Below, piece after piece: positions 34,576 to 41,459 of a stretch of 63,693 nt of DNA. Source of the stretch: Truepera sp. bin119 (lineage in GTDB: Bacteria > Deinococcota > Deinococci > Deinococcales > Trueperaceae); NCBI GenBank assembly GCA_002239005.1, contig MPNL01000015.1, positions 1 through 63,693 of the forward strand, read 5' to 3'. Numbering within the stretch: position 1 is the stretch's first letter; each line of letters opens with the position of its first letter. The notes beneath the pieces were generated by a model. That model did no database searches. It was not told where the DNA came from and saw only the letters and a list, made by a program, of their open reading frames with translations. The position numbers and the translations under genes were made by a program.

Positions 34576-34795
34576 AAGACGATTTGGGGCATCATCTGCC
34601 CTCCCACCCGGCCTGATACCTGAGCGCAGGCACCAAACCGCCGCTCGCGCGGACCTGCCGGCTCACTGCTCTTGCATTTACTGCGACCACCACGTTGCCC
34701 TGGTCGAGGTACGGAGCGGGCCGACGCCTGCGAAGACCGAGGCTATATCTCGGATTCCGGCCAGTGCGTGCCAGCGTGAGGCCCTAGCGCCTGTT

Positions 34796-35000
34796 CAGTT
34801 CGAAGATTGTGCGCAGGTAGACACAGGTCTCGCCGGCCTCCAACTCGACGGTGAAGTCACCGGAGCCCAAGGAGGGGGGCAAGACGCTTGCGAAGTCGGA
34901 CGGTTTTCAGGTTGTGGAGGCTCTCCTCATCGAGGAGGGTGAGGCGGCAGCCGAGGCCGTTTTCGGCGAAGGTGAGCTATGTTCGGAGGTTCTTAGGACT
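34796..35000 (-). pseudogene. Decayed fragment of a type III restriction res gene (second copy)
   Basis: On the minus strand this segment aligns with 44112-44310, the N-terminal ATPase part of the broken res gene. It keeps pieces coding for LRTIFELN and for the segment before the P-loop (DEESLHNL-like), but with frameshifts and a damaged P-loop. The codon after the ELNRR segment is TAG here and TGA in the other copy, so both copies carry a stop at the same place. Confidence 0.6.
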
Positions 35001-35131
35001 GCGGGTGACGGTGAACTCGGTACAGCCGAGCTTCTGGCTAGCGAACAGGGTGCAGATGGCCTCGATCGCCTAGAGTTGGAAATCGAGGTTGGGTTCGCAG
35101 TGGAGTTTCGCCGCGCGGTTCAGGAGCCGCC

Positions 35132-35503
35132 CTATACCACCTTCAGACCGAAAGCCTCGAAACGGCGAAAGTCGGCCACATTCTCGGTCGCGATAGCCGC
35201 GCCGTCGGCGAGCGCCACCGCTGCAATCATGCAGTCGATCAAGGAGCCACGTCGCCGCCCCGTCCCATTGAATAGACGGGCGGCAATCGCCGCGTGATCC
35301 GAGGTGAAGTCACTATGCGACTCGACGATCTGGGTTGCCAACGCTAGCTCAGATCCATCAAGGGGGCCGCACAGGAACTCCGCCCAAGCGACCGCGCTCA
35401 TGCTTAGAGTCTCGCCTGCACCGATCCAATCCCGCAACTTGCGGTCCTCGGGCGACCCCGAGTCCAGCGCCCGAATCAGAAAGCTGGTATCCAGTTGGAT
35501 CAT
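35132..35503 (-). CDS. vapC: VapC-family PIN-domain toxin
   Basis: A 123-residue ribonuclease toxin. PIN-domain acidic residues are visible in MIQLDTSFLIRAL (first Asp), AVAWAEFLCG (Glu), SLIDCMIAAVAL (Asp) and ATENVADFRRF (last Asp). VapC toxins cut tRNA or rRNA and are held in check by the adjacent antitoxin. The start at 35503 overlaps the antitoxin stop by 4 bp (ATGA). The pair sits inside the decayed duplicate of the res/cas3-upstream region, so it probably entered after that duplication. All key residues are present. Confidence 0.85.
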   Translation of the reverse strand: MIQLDTSFLIRALDSGSPEDRKLRDWIGAGETLSMSAVAWAEFLCGPLDGSELALATQIVESHSDFTSDHAAIAARLFNGTGRRRGSLIDCMIAAVALADGAAIATENVADFRRFEAFGLKVV

Positions 35504-35781
35504 TGGGGCTCGGAAGGCAGCCGCCGAGCAGATGCGCGGCGCTCGGCCTCCGAGTCCCGCTCCCACTGTGCGAGATCGACTCTGCGCGCACGTAGCGAAG
35601 CTTGCAATCGGTCGAGGGCGCCGAGTGCCGCAGCGTCATCCGGGTCCCCTGCTGCCGCAAGCCGAATGGCGCGCCGCAACACTTCGGACTTCGGCACATT
35701 CCAGCGCTTTGCCAGCCGCTCGATCGTACGCACGGATTCGACATCCAGCGAGTAGGTCGATTTGATGGTTGTTACGGCCAT
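35500..35781 (-). CDS. vapB: Ribbon-helix-helix antitoxin of the VapBC pair
   Basis: A 93-residue protein. The N-terminal third (TTIKSTYSLDVESVRTIERL, then AKRWNVPKSEVLRRAIRLAA) is a CopG/ribbon-helix-helix DNA-binding fold, and the rest is a charged helix that would wrap the toxin. Such antitoxins repress their own operon by binding near their start codon. It precedes vapC with a 4-bp overlap. Confidence 0.82.
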   Translation of the reverse strand: MAVTTIKSTYSLDVESVRTIERLAKRWNVPKSEVLRRAIRLAAAGDPDDAAALGALDRLQASLRARRVDLAQWERDSEAERRASARRLPSEPQ

Positions 35782-36099
35782 ATGATTAGGATATGGCCAT
35801 ACTCAGAGTCGCGTCAATCCCCCGTGCCGCAGGAGTTCGCGAGTCTTTGGGCTCAGAGTGTCGGCAAGTCGGAGCCGCTCCCGAGATCCTCAACAGCCAC
35901 CCGCTACGCCGCTACCGATCTGAATCAAGCTGTGTTAAGCGCCAGAGACACGCCCGCACAAAATATGCCCTCACTCGTCTGGGAAGTAATCTTGAGTCTA
36001 TTCCCCTCAATATCGTAGGTAGCCTCGGGTAGCCATATAGTCGATCAGGTGTTCGGCGAGTCGAGTCCCCAATCAGCATGATCTCGGTCTCTTCGGAAA

Positions 36100-36223
36100 C
36101 CAGGTTGCCGTGGGATGGATCCAGAAGCTGGCAGATTGCGGCTCCTGGATAGCATCAGGTATCGTGCTACGGATCTTGGCGGGTTACCCGGCATCTTGGC
36201 ATGACTGCGCTGACGGGTATTGC
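36100..36223. repeat. Decayed copy of the sequence upstream of cas3
   Basis: Aligns at roughly 75-80 percent identity with about 44350-44470. Shared blocks include GGATCCA.AAGCT.GCA, CGGCT.CTGG, GGTATCGTG, TTGGCGGG.TACC, CATCTTG.CATGACTG and TATTGCGA. No protein is evident. The match stops exactly where the degenerate CRISPR repeat starts. Confidence 0.65.
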
Positions 36224-36255
36224 GATCCCCCGGCATGCGCGGGGAGGGGATAGAC
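36224..36255 (+). repeat. Solitary degenerate CRISPR repeat
   Basis: This stretch reads TCCCCCGGCATGCGCGGGG and then AGGGGATAGACC. The array repeat reads TTCCCCCGCACACGCGGGG and then ATAGACC. The stem CCCCG/CGGGG and the 3' handle ATAGACC are kept. The loop differs and 4-5 bases are inserted. It follows directly the decayed cas3-upstream sequence. Confidence 0.5.
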
Positions 36256-36350
36256 CTTGATGGCGGCACCTTGTGGTGGGGCGTGGCAAAACAGGTGTGC
36301 GGAGGGCTACCTCAGGGTGTTGGCTGACCAGGTTCAGGAGGAGTTGCGAT

Positions 36351-37034
36351 ATGAAGCACAGGGTGGAGTTCGCCCCGGCGTACTCGATGATCACGGTGGA
36401 GCTGGAAGCTGGCGAGTCGGTGAAGGCCGAGCCGGGAGCGATGGTCGCGCAGAGCAATGTGCAAATGCGCACCGGTATGCCATCGGGCTTGATGAAGGGC
36501 TTCCGGCGGATGCTGGGCGGCGAGAGTTTCTTCATGAACACCTTCACCGCTGAGAGCGGTGGCGGTTGGGTAGCGCTGGCCCCGTCATTACCGGGGGACC
36601 TGGGAGTGCTGGAGCTGCAGCCGGAGCAGCCGGTGCATATCCAGGGCAGTTCGTTCCTGGGCGCGACGGTGGACGTCGACGTGGACACCAAATTCCAGGG
36701 TTTCCGGGGGATCCTCTCAGGAGAGTCGCTGTTTTTCGTCCGGGTGGAGGCGCGAGGTTCCGGTGAGCTGGTGTTTTACAACTGCTATGGCGCCATGAAG
36801 GAGCTAGCGGTAGCGCCCGGTGAAGAGTTGGTGGTGGACACCGGTCATGTGGTGGCCTTCACCGCCGGGGTCAGCTACGACATCGGCAAAGTGGGTGGCC
36901 TGGGCTCGCTGGTACTGGGTGGCGAGGGCCTGGTGATGAAGTTTCGCGGCACCGGAGTGGTGTGGGTGCAGACGCGAGCCTTGTCGGCGTTGGCGGCGAT
37001 GCTGCAGCCTTTGCTGAAATCGAAATCGAACTGA
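36351..37034 (+). CDS. AIM24/TIGR00266 family protein
   Basis: A 227-residue beta-rich cytosolic protein of the AIM24 family (Pfam AIM24). Family features are VELEAGESVKAEPGAMVAQS, GLMKGFRRMLGGESFFMNTF and VVDTGHVVAFTAGVSYDIGK. The function in bacteria is unknown; the yeast homologue helps organise mitochondrial membranes. The ATG at 36351 is supported by AGGAGGAG 8 nt upstream. It stands alone with no operon partner. Confidence 0.88.
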   Translation: MKHRVEFAPAYSMITVELEAGESVKAEPGAMVAQSNVQMRTGMPSGLMKGFRRMLGGESFFMNTFTAESGGGWVALAPSLPGDLGVLELQPEQPVHIQGSSFLGATVDVDVDTKFQGFRGILSGESLFFVRVEARGSGELVFYNCYGAMKELAVAPGEELVVDTGHVVAFTAGVSYDIGKVGGLGSLVLGGEGLVMKFRGTGVVWVQTRALSALAAMLQPLLKSKSN

Positions 37035-37203
37035 TGCGACGTGGCAGCGCCTGGTTTTTGCGGACTGGGACGGGGCGCCAGGCGCGTCTGAGTGAGCCCG
37101 GCGGCCTGGATTTTCGGTCGCTTCGCCGACCGTCAGCCTGGCGTTGCAGTGGCGACAACAACCCAGACCGTGCAAGCACGCGCCAACCCGACGAAGTCAT
37201 TCC

Positions 37204-38772
37204 ATGCTGACACCGAAGACCAGTGAAAGCGATCCACTCCGCATCGCCGCGGTGACCCCGGGCGATGGCCAGGGCCGGATCGGCATCACGCTCTGCCCCG
37301 GCAAGACCGATCCCGCCACGATTTCGGGAGCCTGGGCCCGCGATCTGGACACCGACCTCGACGCGATTCAGCGCTGGGGGGCGACCGCAGTGGTCAGCCT
37401 GATCACCGACGAGGAGATCGACCACCTGTCGGTACGCGATCTCCCGAAGGGGGTCCGGGACCGGCACCTGGAGTGGTGGCACGCGCCGATCCCGGACGGG
37501 CGGCCGCCGGGACCCGAGTTCGAGGCCGCCTGGGCGGTCGCCGGCGAGGCCATCCGGGACCGACTGCGGTTGGGCTTCGACGTGCTCATCCATTGCCGGG
37601 GTGGTCTGGGCCGCGCCGGAACCATCGCCGCCCGCCTGCTCGTGGAGCTGGGCGCGCGCCCGAACGACGCGATCCGCCGCGTGCGCGACGCCCGATCCCG
37701 CTACGCCATCGAGACCATGTCCCAGGAAGTCCATGTGGCGCAGTGCACGCTTCGAGCGCCGCTGGCTCCATCGCGGAGCGCAGAGGATATCCGCGACCGG
37801 GCGCTCGGGGCCTTCCTCGGTCTGGCGGTGGGCGATGCAGTCGGCACGACGCTCGAATTCTGCTCTCGCGACGCGCAGCCGCGCCTGCAAGACCTAGTCG
37901 GCGGCGGCCCGTTCGAGCTGCCGCCCGGCGCCTGGACCGACGACACGGCCATGGCGCTGGCGCTCGCCGACAGCCTGGCGGCCTCCGAGACGCTCGACTG
38001 CCGGGACCTGATGGACCGCTTCATCAGGTGGTGGCAGGAGGGTGACTATTCATGCACCGGCCACTGCTTCGATATCGGCAATACCACCCGCCAGGCACTG
38101 GACCGGTATCGACGAACCGGCGACCCACTCGCCGGTTCGACCGATCCCCCGAGCGCAGGCAACCGCTCCCTCATTCGGCTCCCCCCCGCGGCCCCCCCCG
38201 CCGGTCCGACCGACCCCCAGAGCGCAGGCAACGGCTCGCTGATGCGGCTCGCCCCGGTCGCCCTCCGGTTCTGGCACGACCGGCCGCGCCTGATCGCCGA
38301 CGCCGCCGACCAGTCCCGGACAACCCACGGAGCCGAGGAAGCCGTAGGCGCCTGCCGGGCGTTCGCGGAACTGCTGGCGGAGGCCATCGCCGGGTCACCG
38401 CGCGCCGACCTCCTTGCCCGGAGATCGTTCGAGGGAGCGCCGGCTGTCGCTCGGGTCATGGCCGGCAGCTGGCGCGGACGCCCCAGGAACAGGATCCGCT
38501 CCAGCGGGTACGTCGTGCACACCCTTGAAGCCGCCATCTGGTCGGTCGCCCGTACCGGCGACTTCCGCAACGCGGTGCTGCTCGCAGCCAACCTGGCCGA
38601 CGACGCCGATACGGTAGCGGCGGTGACCGGACAGCTCGCTGGCGCCCTTTACGGCCTGAGCGGCATCCCCGACAGCTGGCTCGAACGGGTCGCCTGGAAG
38701 GATCGGCTCCTGGAAGCGGCGCAGCGGCTGTTATCGGCATCCCTCGCCGACCGGGCGGAGTCGGCAGAGTAG
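37204..38772 (+). CDS. Fusion of a dual-specificity phosphatase and an ADP-ribosylglycohydrolase
   Basis: A 522-residue protein. The N-terminal part (about 1-180) is a CDKN3-like tyrosine/dual-specificity phosphatase with the signature HCRGGLGRAG (C131, R137) and a possible general acid D98. The C-terminal part (about 196-515) is a DraG-type ADP-ribosylglycohydrolase. Its metal ligands are in WTDDTAMALALADSL and LADDADTVAAVTGQLAGALY. It probably removes ADP-ribose and phosphate from a common target or signalling molecule; that link is inference. The active-site loop (SAGNGSLMRLAP) is preceded by a diverged tandem copy (SAGNRSLIRLPP), an in-frame 69-bp duplication. ATG 37204 has only a weak ribosome binding site. 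Confidence 0.85.
   Translation: MLTPKTSESDPLRIAAVTPGDGQGRIGITLCPGKTDPATISGAWARDLDTDLDAIQRWGATAVVSLITDEEIDHLSVRDLPKGVRDRHLEWWHAPIPDGRPPGPEFEAAWAVAGEAIRDRLRLGFDVLIHCRGGLGRAGTIAARLLVELGARPNDAIRRVRDARSRYAIETMSQEVHVAQCTLRAPLAPSRSAEDIRDRALGAFLGLAVGDAVGTTLEFCSRDAQPRLQDLVGGGPFELPPGAWTDDTAMALALADSLAASETLDCRDLMDRFIRWWQEGDYSCTGHCFDIGNTTRQALDRYRRTGDPLAGSTDPPSAGNRSLIRLPPAAPPAGPTDPQSAGNGSLMRLAPVALRFWHDRPRLIADAADQSRTTHGAEEAVGACRAFAELLAEAIAGSPRADLLARRSFEGAPAVARVMAGSWRGRPRNRIRSSGYVVHTLEAAIWSVARTGDFRNAVLLAANLADDADTVAAVTGQLAGALYGLSGIPDSWLERVAWKDRLLEAAQRLLSASLADRAESAE
38132..38269 (+). repeat. 69-bp imperfect tandem duplication inside the glycohydrolase domain
   Basis: The unit starting CCGGTTCGACCGA at 38132 recurs as CCGGTCCGACCGA at 38201. 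Both encode a TDP.SAGN.SL.RL segment. The first copy has drifted (Arg for Gly, Ile for Met), while the second matches the family. Confidence 0.75.
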
Positions 38773-39335
38773 TCGAAGCGAGGCGACCGGTAGCCGGCAC
38801 GTGAGGAGCGGCGCGCTACTCCGGCGGGCATATAGGCGAGCCCGTCACCGTGGCACGATCCCAGCCACAGTCGCGATCCGAATCATGGTGGTGGGCGAGA
38901 CGAACCCGTCGATGGCGGGGTGCACGAACACCCGCTCGAAATCGCGGGGCTCTGGACCGACGACCGCCACGCTGCTCGTCTCCAACGCCTGCTCCCGCGG
39001 GTCGGTGACCTAGTTGCCCTCCCTGTCGGCATGACCGGCGACGAAGATCACGGGACTGCCAAGCGCAGGTTGCCGGGTCGGAACCCGAGCGACATCCTTA
39101 CCGCACCAGCCTGACTCCACGCGACAGACGCATCAGCCTCTCCTCGGCTCAGCCGGCGATTGCCTGTCCGCCAACACCTCGATACGGGAAAGTGCAGCGC
39201 TTTTGGGTCCCGAGCTAGCTGGCAGGCGGCGTCAGAGGCACGTCCCAGCTAGGCGTCTCCCAGGCTGGGAAGCAAGGGAATTACCAACTTGACAGCCCAC
39301 TCTAACAACAAACGTTGGAGATAAGGCATTCGCTT
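38773..39335. other. Gene-poor stretch after the fusion gene
   Basis: About 560 bp. On the minus strand 39080-38860 reads as protein-like sequence (VIFVAGHADREGN, stop, then FERVFVHPAIDGFVSPTT) with one stop inside, so it may be a decayed gene of unknown type. Nothing else is recognised. Confidence 0.3.
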
Positions 39336-39467
39336 TTACTCAGCCTTTTTCTTCTCACTCAGTTTTTTGGCTGCTATCTTCTCAACACCTTTGAACATGG
39401 CTCGGGCCAAGTCTTTGGGGTCGGTAGGCATGGGTCGGCGAGCCGGTTTCTTCTGCTCACCACTCAT
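39336..39467 (-). CDS. Small basic hypothetical protein
   Basis: A 43-residue protein with MSGEQKKPARRPMPTDPKDL followed by a Lys-rich helix (IAAKKLSEKKKAE). The ATG at 39467 has AGGAG 8 nt upstream, a good sign of real translation. I recall similar tiny proteins annotated as hypothetical in many proteobacteria. It is divergent from the Fic gene, 105 bp apart. Function unknown. Confidence 0.55.
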   Translation of the reverse strand: MSGEQKKPARRPMPTDPKDLARAMFKGVEKIAAKKLSEKKKAE

Positions 39468-39572
39468 AGCCAATCTCCTTGGTATCCTAGGCCCTGCCAA
39501 CAGTGTACAGTGGGTTTTGGCGCAAGTACCGAAACAATACACGGTCACTGAAATCGATTATTCAAGGACTTG

Positions 39573-40688
39573 ATGGTGGCAGTTCACTATCACACGGGCC
39601 AGTTCCCGCCTGACGAACGGCTCGATTGGCAAAAGCTGATCCCCCTCATCGGCCCGGCCCAAGCAGCGATAGCGCGCTACGATGGGATGCTCGCCGCCAT
39701 TCCAAATCCCGGCGTTCTGCTCGCGCCCCTCACCACCCGCGAAGCGGTGCTCTCGTCGCGCATCGAGGGCACCCAAGCCACTATGGGGGAAGTTTTGGAG
39801 TTCGAAGCTGGGCAGGAACCGGACTCCCCTGCGCTCCGCGCTGACATCCGCGAGGTGCTTAACTACCGTGCCGCCCTGCGGCGGGCGGAAGAGATGCTTG
39901 AGAATCTTCCCCTAGCCGGGCGGGTCATCCGCGAGGCGCACTCCGTGTTGCTGGCCGGGGTTCGTGGCGAGGGTAGAGCACCTGGTGAGTACCGACGAAT
40001 CTCCAACTGGATTGGGCCGCCCAACTGCACCATCGATGAGGCTACCTTCGTGCCCATCGGGGCGGACAAGCTCCCCGACGCCATGAGTGCGTGGGAGCGC
40101 TACCTTCACCGGGATGCCCCCGACCGACTGGTGCAACTCGCTATCCTTCACGCCGAGTTCGAGGCCCTACACCCATTCCTGGATGGCAATGGCCGCCTGG
40201 GGCGCTTGCTGGTGCCTTTGTTTCTGTGGCAACGCAACCTCATCCGGGTGCCCAGGTTCTATATCAGCGCCTACCTTGAGCCACGCCGTGACGCTTACTA
40301 CGACGGTCTACTTTCTGTCTCGCGCGATGACGATTGGACCGGCTGGTGTCAGTTCTTCCTAAGAGCAATGAAAGAGCAGGCAGAGGACAATATGGTCAAG
40401 ACACAGAGCATTATCGACCTCTACGACGACATGAAGCGGCAGGTAGCGGACCTGACCCACTCCCAGTACGCCATTCGTGCCTTGGACTGGCTATTTGAAC
40501 GCCCGATCTTCCGCCTCCCCGATTTTGCGGTGAAGACAGATACTCCTCCACGAACGGCGCGTCGGATTCTGGAGGTGTTGTGCGAAGGCGGTGTGCTACG
40601 GGTAATCATTCGCGGTCGCGGCAGTCGGGCATCCCTTCTCGCATTTCCCGCTCTCTTGAGCCTTGTTGAAGGGCAGCAAGTATGGTGA
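39573..40688 (+). CDS. Fic-family AMP transferase with N-terminal inhibitory helix
   Basis: A 371-residue protein. The Fic motif HPFLDGNGRLGR starts at H200 and is complete, so AMP (or another nucleotide group) can be transferred to Ser, Thr or Tyr of a target. The N-terminal segment SSRIEGT (61-67) matches the inhibitory motif (S/T)xxxE(G/N), placing it with class II Fic proteins that hold themselves inactive. The C-terminal part looks like a winged helix (DFAVKTDTPPRTARRILEVL), which could bind DNA. ATG 39573 follows AAGGA by 5 nt. No antitoxin gene is needed or seen. Confidence 0.88.
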   Translation: MVAVHYHTGQFPPDERLDWQKLIPLIGPAQAAIARYDGMLAAIPNPGVLLAPLTTREAVLSSRIEGTQATMGEVLEFEAGQEPDSPALRADIREVLNYRAALRRAEEMLENLPLAGRVIREAHSVLLAGVRGEGRAPGEYRRISNWIGPPNCTIDEATFVPIGADKLPDAMSAWERYLHRDAPDRLVQLAILHAEFEALHPFLDGNGRLGRLLVPLFLWQRNLIRVPRFYISAYLEPRRDAYYDGLLSVSRDDDWTGWCQFFLRAMKEQAEDNMVKTQSIIDLYDDMKRQVADLTHSQYAIRALDWLFERPIFRLPDFAVKTDTPPRTARRILEVLCEGGVLRVIIRGRGSRASLLAFPALLSLVEGQQVW

Positions 40689-40697
40689 TGGTCACGT

Positions 40698-40725
40698 ATG
40701 ACACACAAATCTCTTTGTGTGTCAT
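40698..40725 (+). terminator. Perfect 12-bp hairpin after the Fic gene
   Basis: ATGACACACAAA (40698-40709) and TTTGTGTGTCAT (40714-40725) pair around TCTC, starting 9 bp after the Fic stop. The following bases are TTATATACC, so it works as at best a weak intrinsic terminator. It borders the insertion-sequence remnant and could also be linked to it. Confidence 0.55.
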
Positions 40726-41434
40726 TTATATACCAAACTGACCAACAATGCGGAGTGAAATCGATTCCCCACTAACCCTCGCCAGGTAAGCCGCTTCCCG
40801 CTCATTCCTACCGCTAACGCCCCCATCTGCTTTATCGCGTCCCAATCCCTGACGTTGTGACGCCCCACAAACTCACTAATGTAGCGGTGTAAGTGCTTAC
40901 TCATCTTGTGGTAGACGCCACTATGTGCCCATTGCTGCAACCGGTGCTGTGCTAACTCGGTTTGTATCTCTCCCCTTCACACCGACTACAGCAGCCTTAA
41001 CCTACCGCGCCCCGGCCAGCCCGGATCTATCAGCGTGTTTGTTACCTTCCCGACCGCCCATGTACGTCTCTTTAACCTCGGCAGACCCGGAGAGGCTGAT
41101 AGGTCCATCCTCTTCCCACGCCTTGCGGATTCGATGAATCATGAACCAAGCGGTCTTCTGAGAGACGCCTAGATCCCTGTGCAGTTATCCACTTGCGCAA
41201 GGGGAGTCTGCTGCACTCCATCGGAGTACCCGTCTTGACGCTGAAGTAGCTCTGGCAATCCCTACACCAGTAGGGCATCGGCTTCTCGTTCTTAACCGGA
41301 CTGGCACGGGCGCTGCCACAGTAGCGCCCAGCACTCCAAAAGACACCTTCGAACCACTCTCTAGCAGCCCCTTCATCGGGGAATATTTCGAACAGTTCAA
41401 AGGCCGTTAAACCGTTGCGATAGCTCTTTCCAGC
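40722..41434 (-). mobile_element. IS1595-family transposase remnant
   Basis: On the minus strand the frames read AGKSYRNGLTAFELFEIFPD, then EKPMPYWCRDCQSYFSVKTG and CSRLPLRKWI, and in a shifted frame LGVSQKTAWFMIHRIRKAWE and EVKETYMGGREGNKHADRSG. The 3' part gives YHKMSKHLHRYISEFVGRHN. These are ISXO2/IS1595 transposase blocks with the zinc ribbon. The gene is dead: the second zinc knuckle is deleted (GRYCGSAR), about 20 codons are missing after LRKW, several frames are needed, and the DDE-type VDETYMGG has become VKETYMGG. Terminal repeats were not identified. It abuts the 3' end of the broken res gene. Confidence 0.8.
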
Positions 41435-41459
41435 CGCAAGTCGACTCGAACCAGACAGC

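Noticed and set aside
38801-39114. Two short plus-strand frames after the fusion gene
   Set aside because: No start signals; the minus strand looks more protein-like but has a stop, so only a possible decayed gene was noted.
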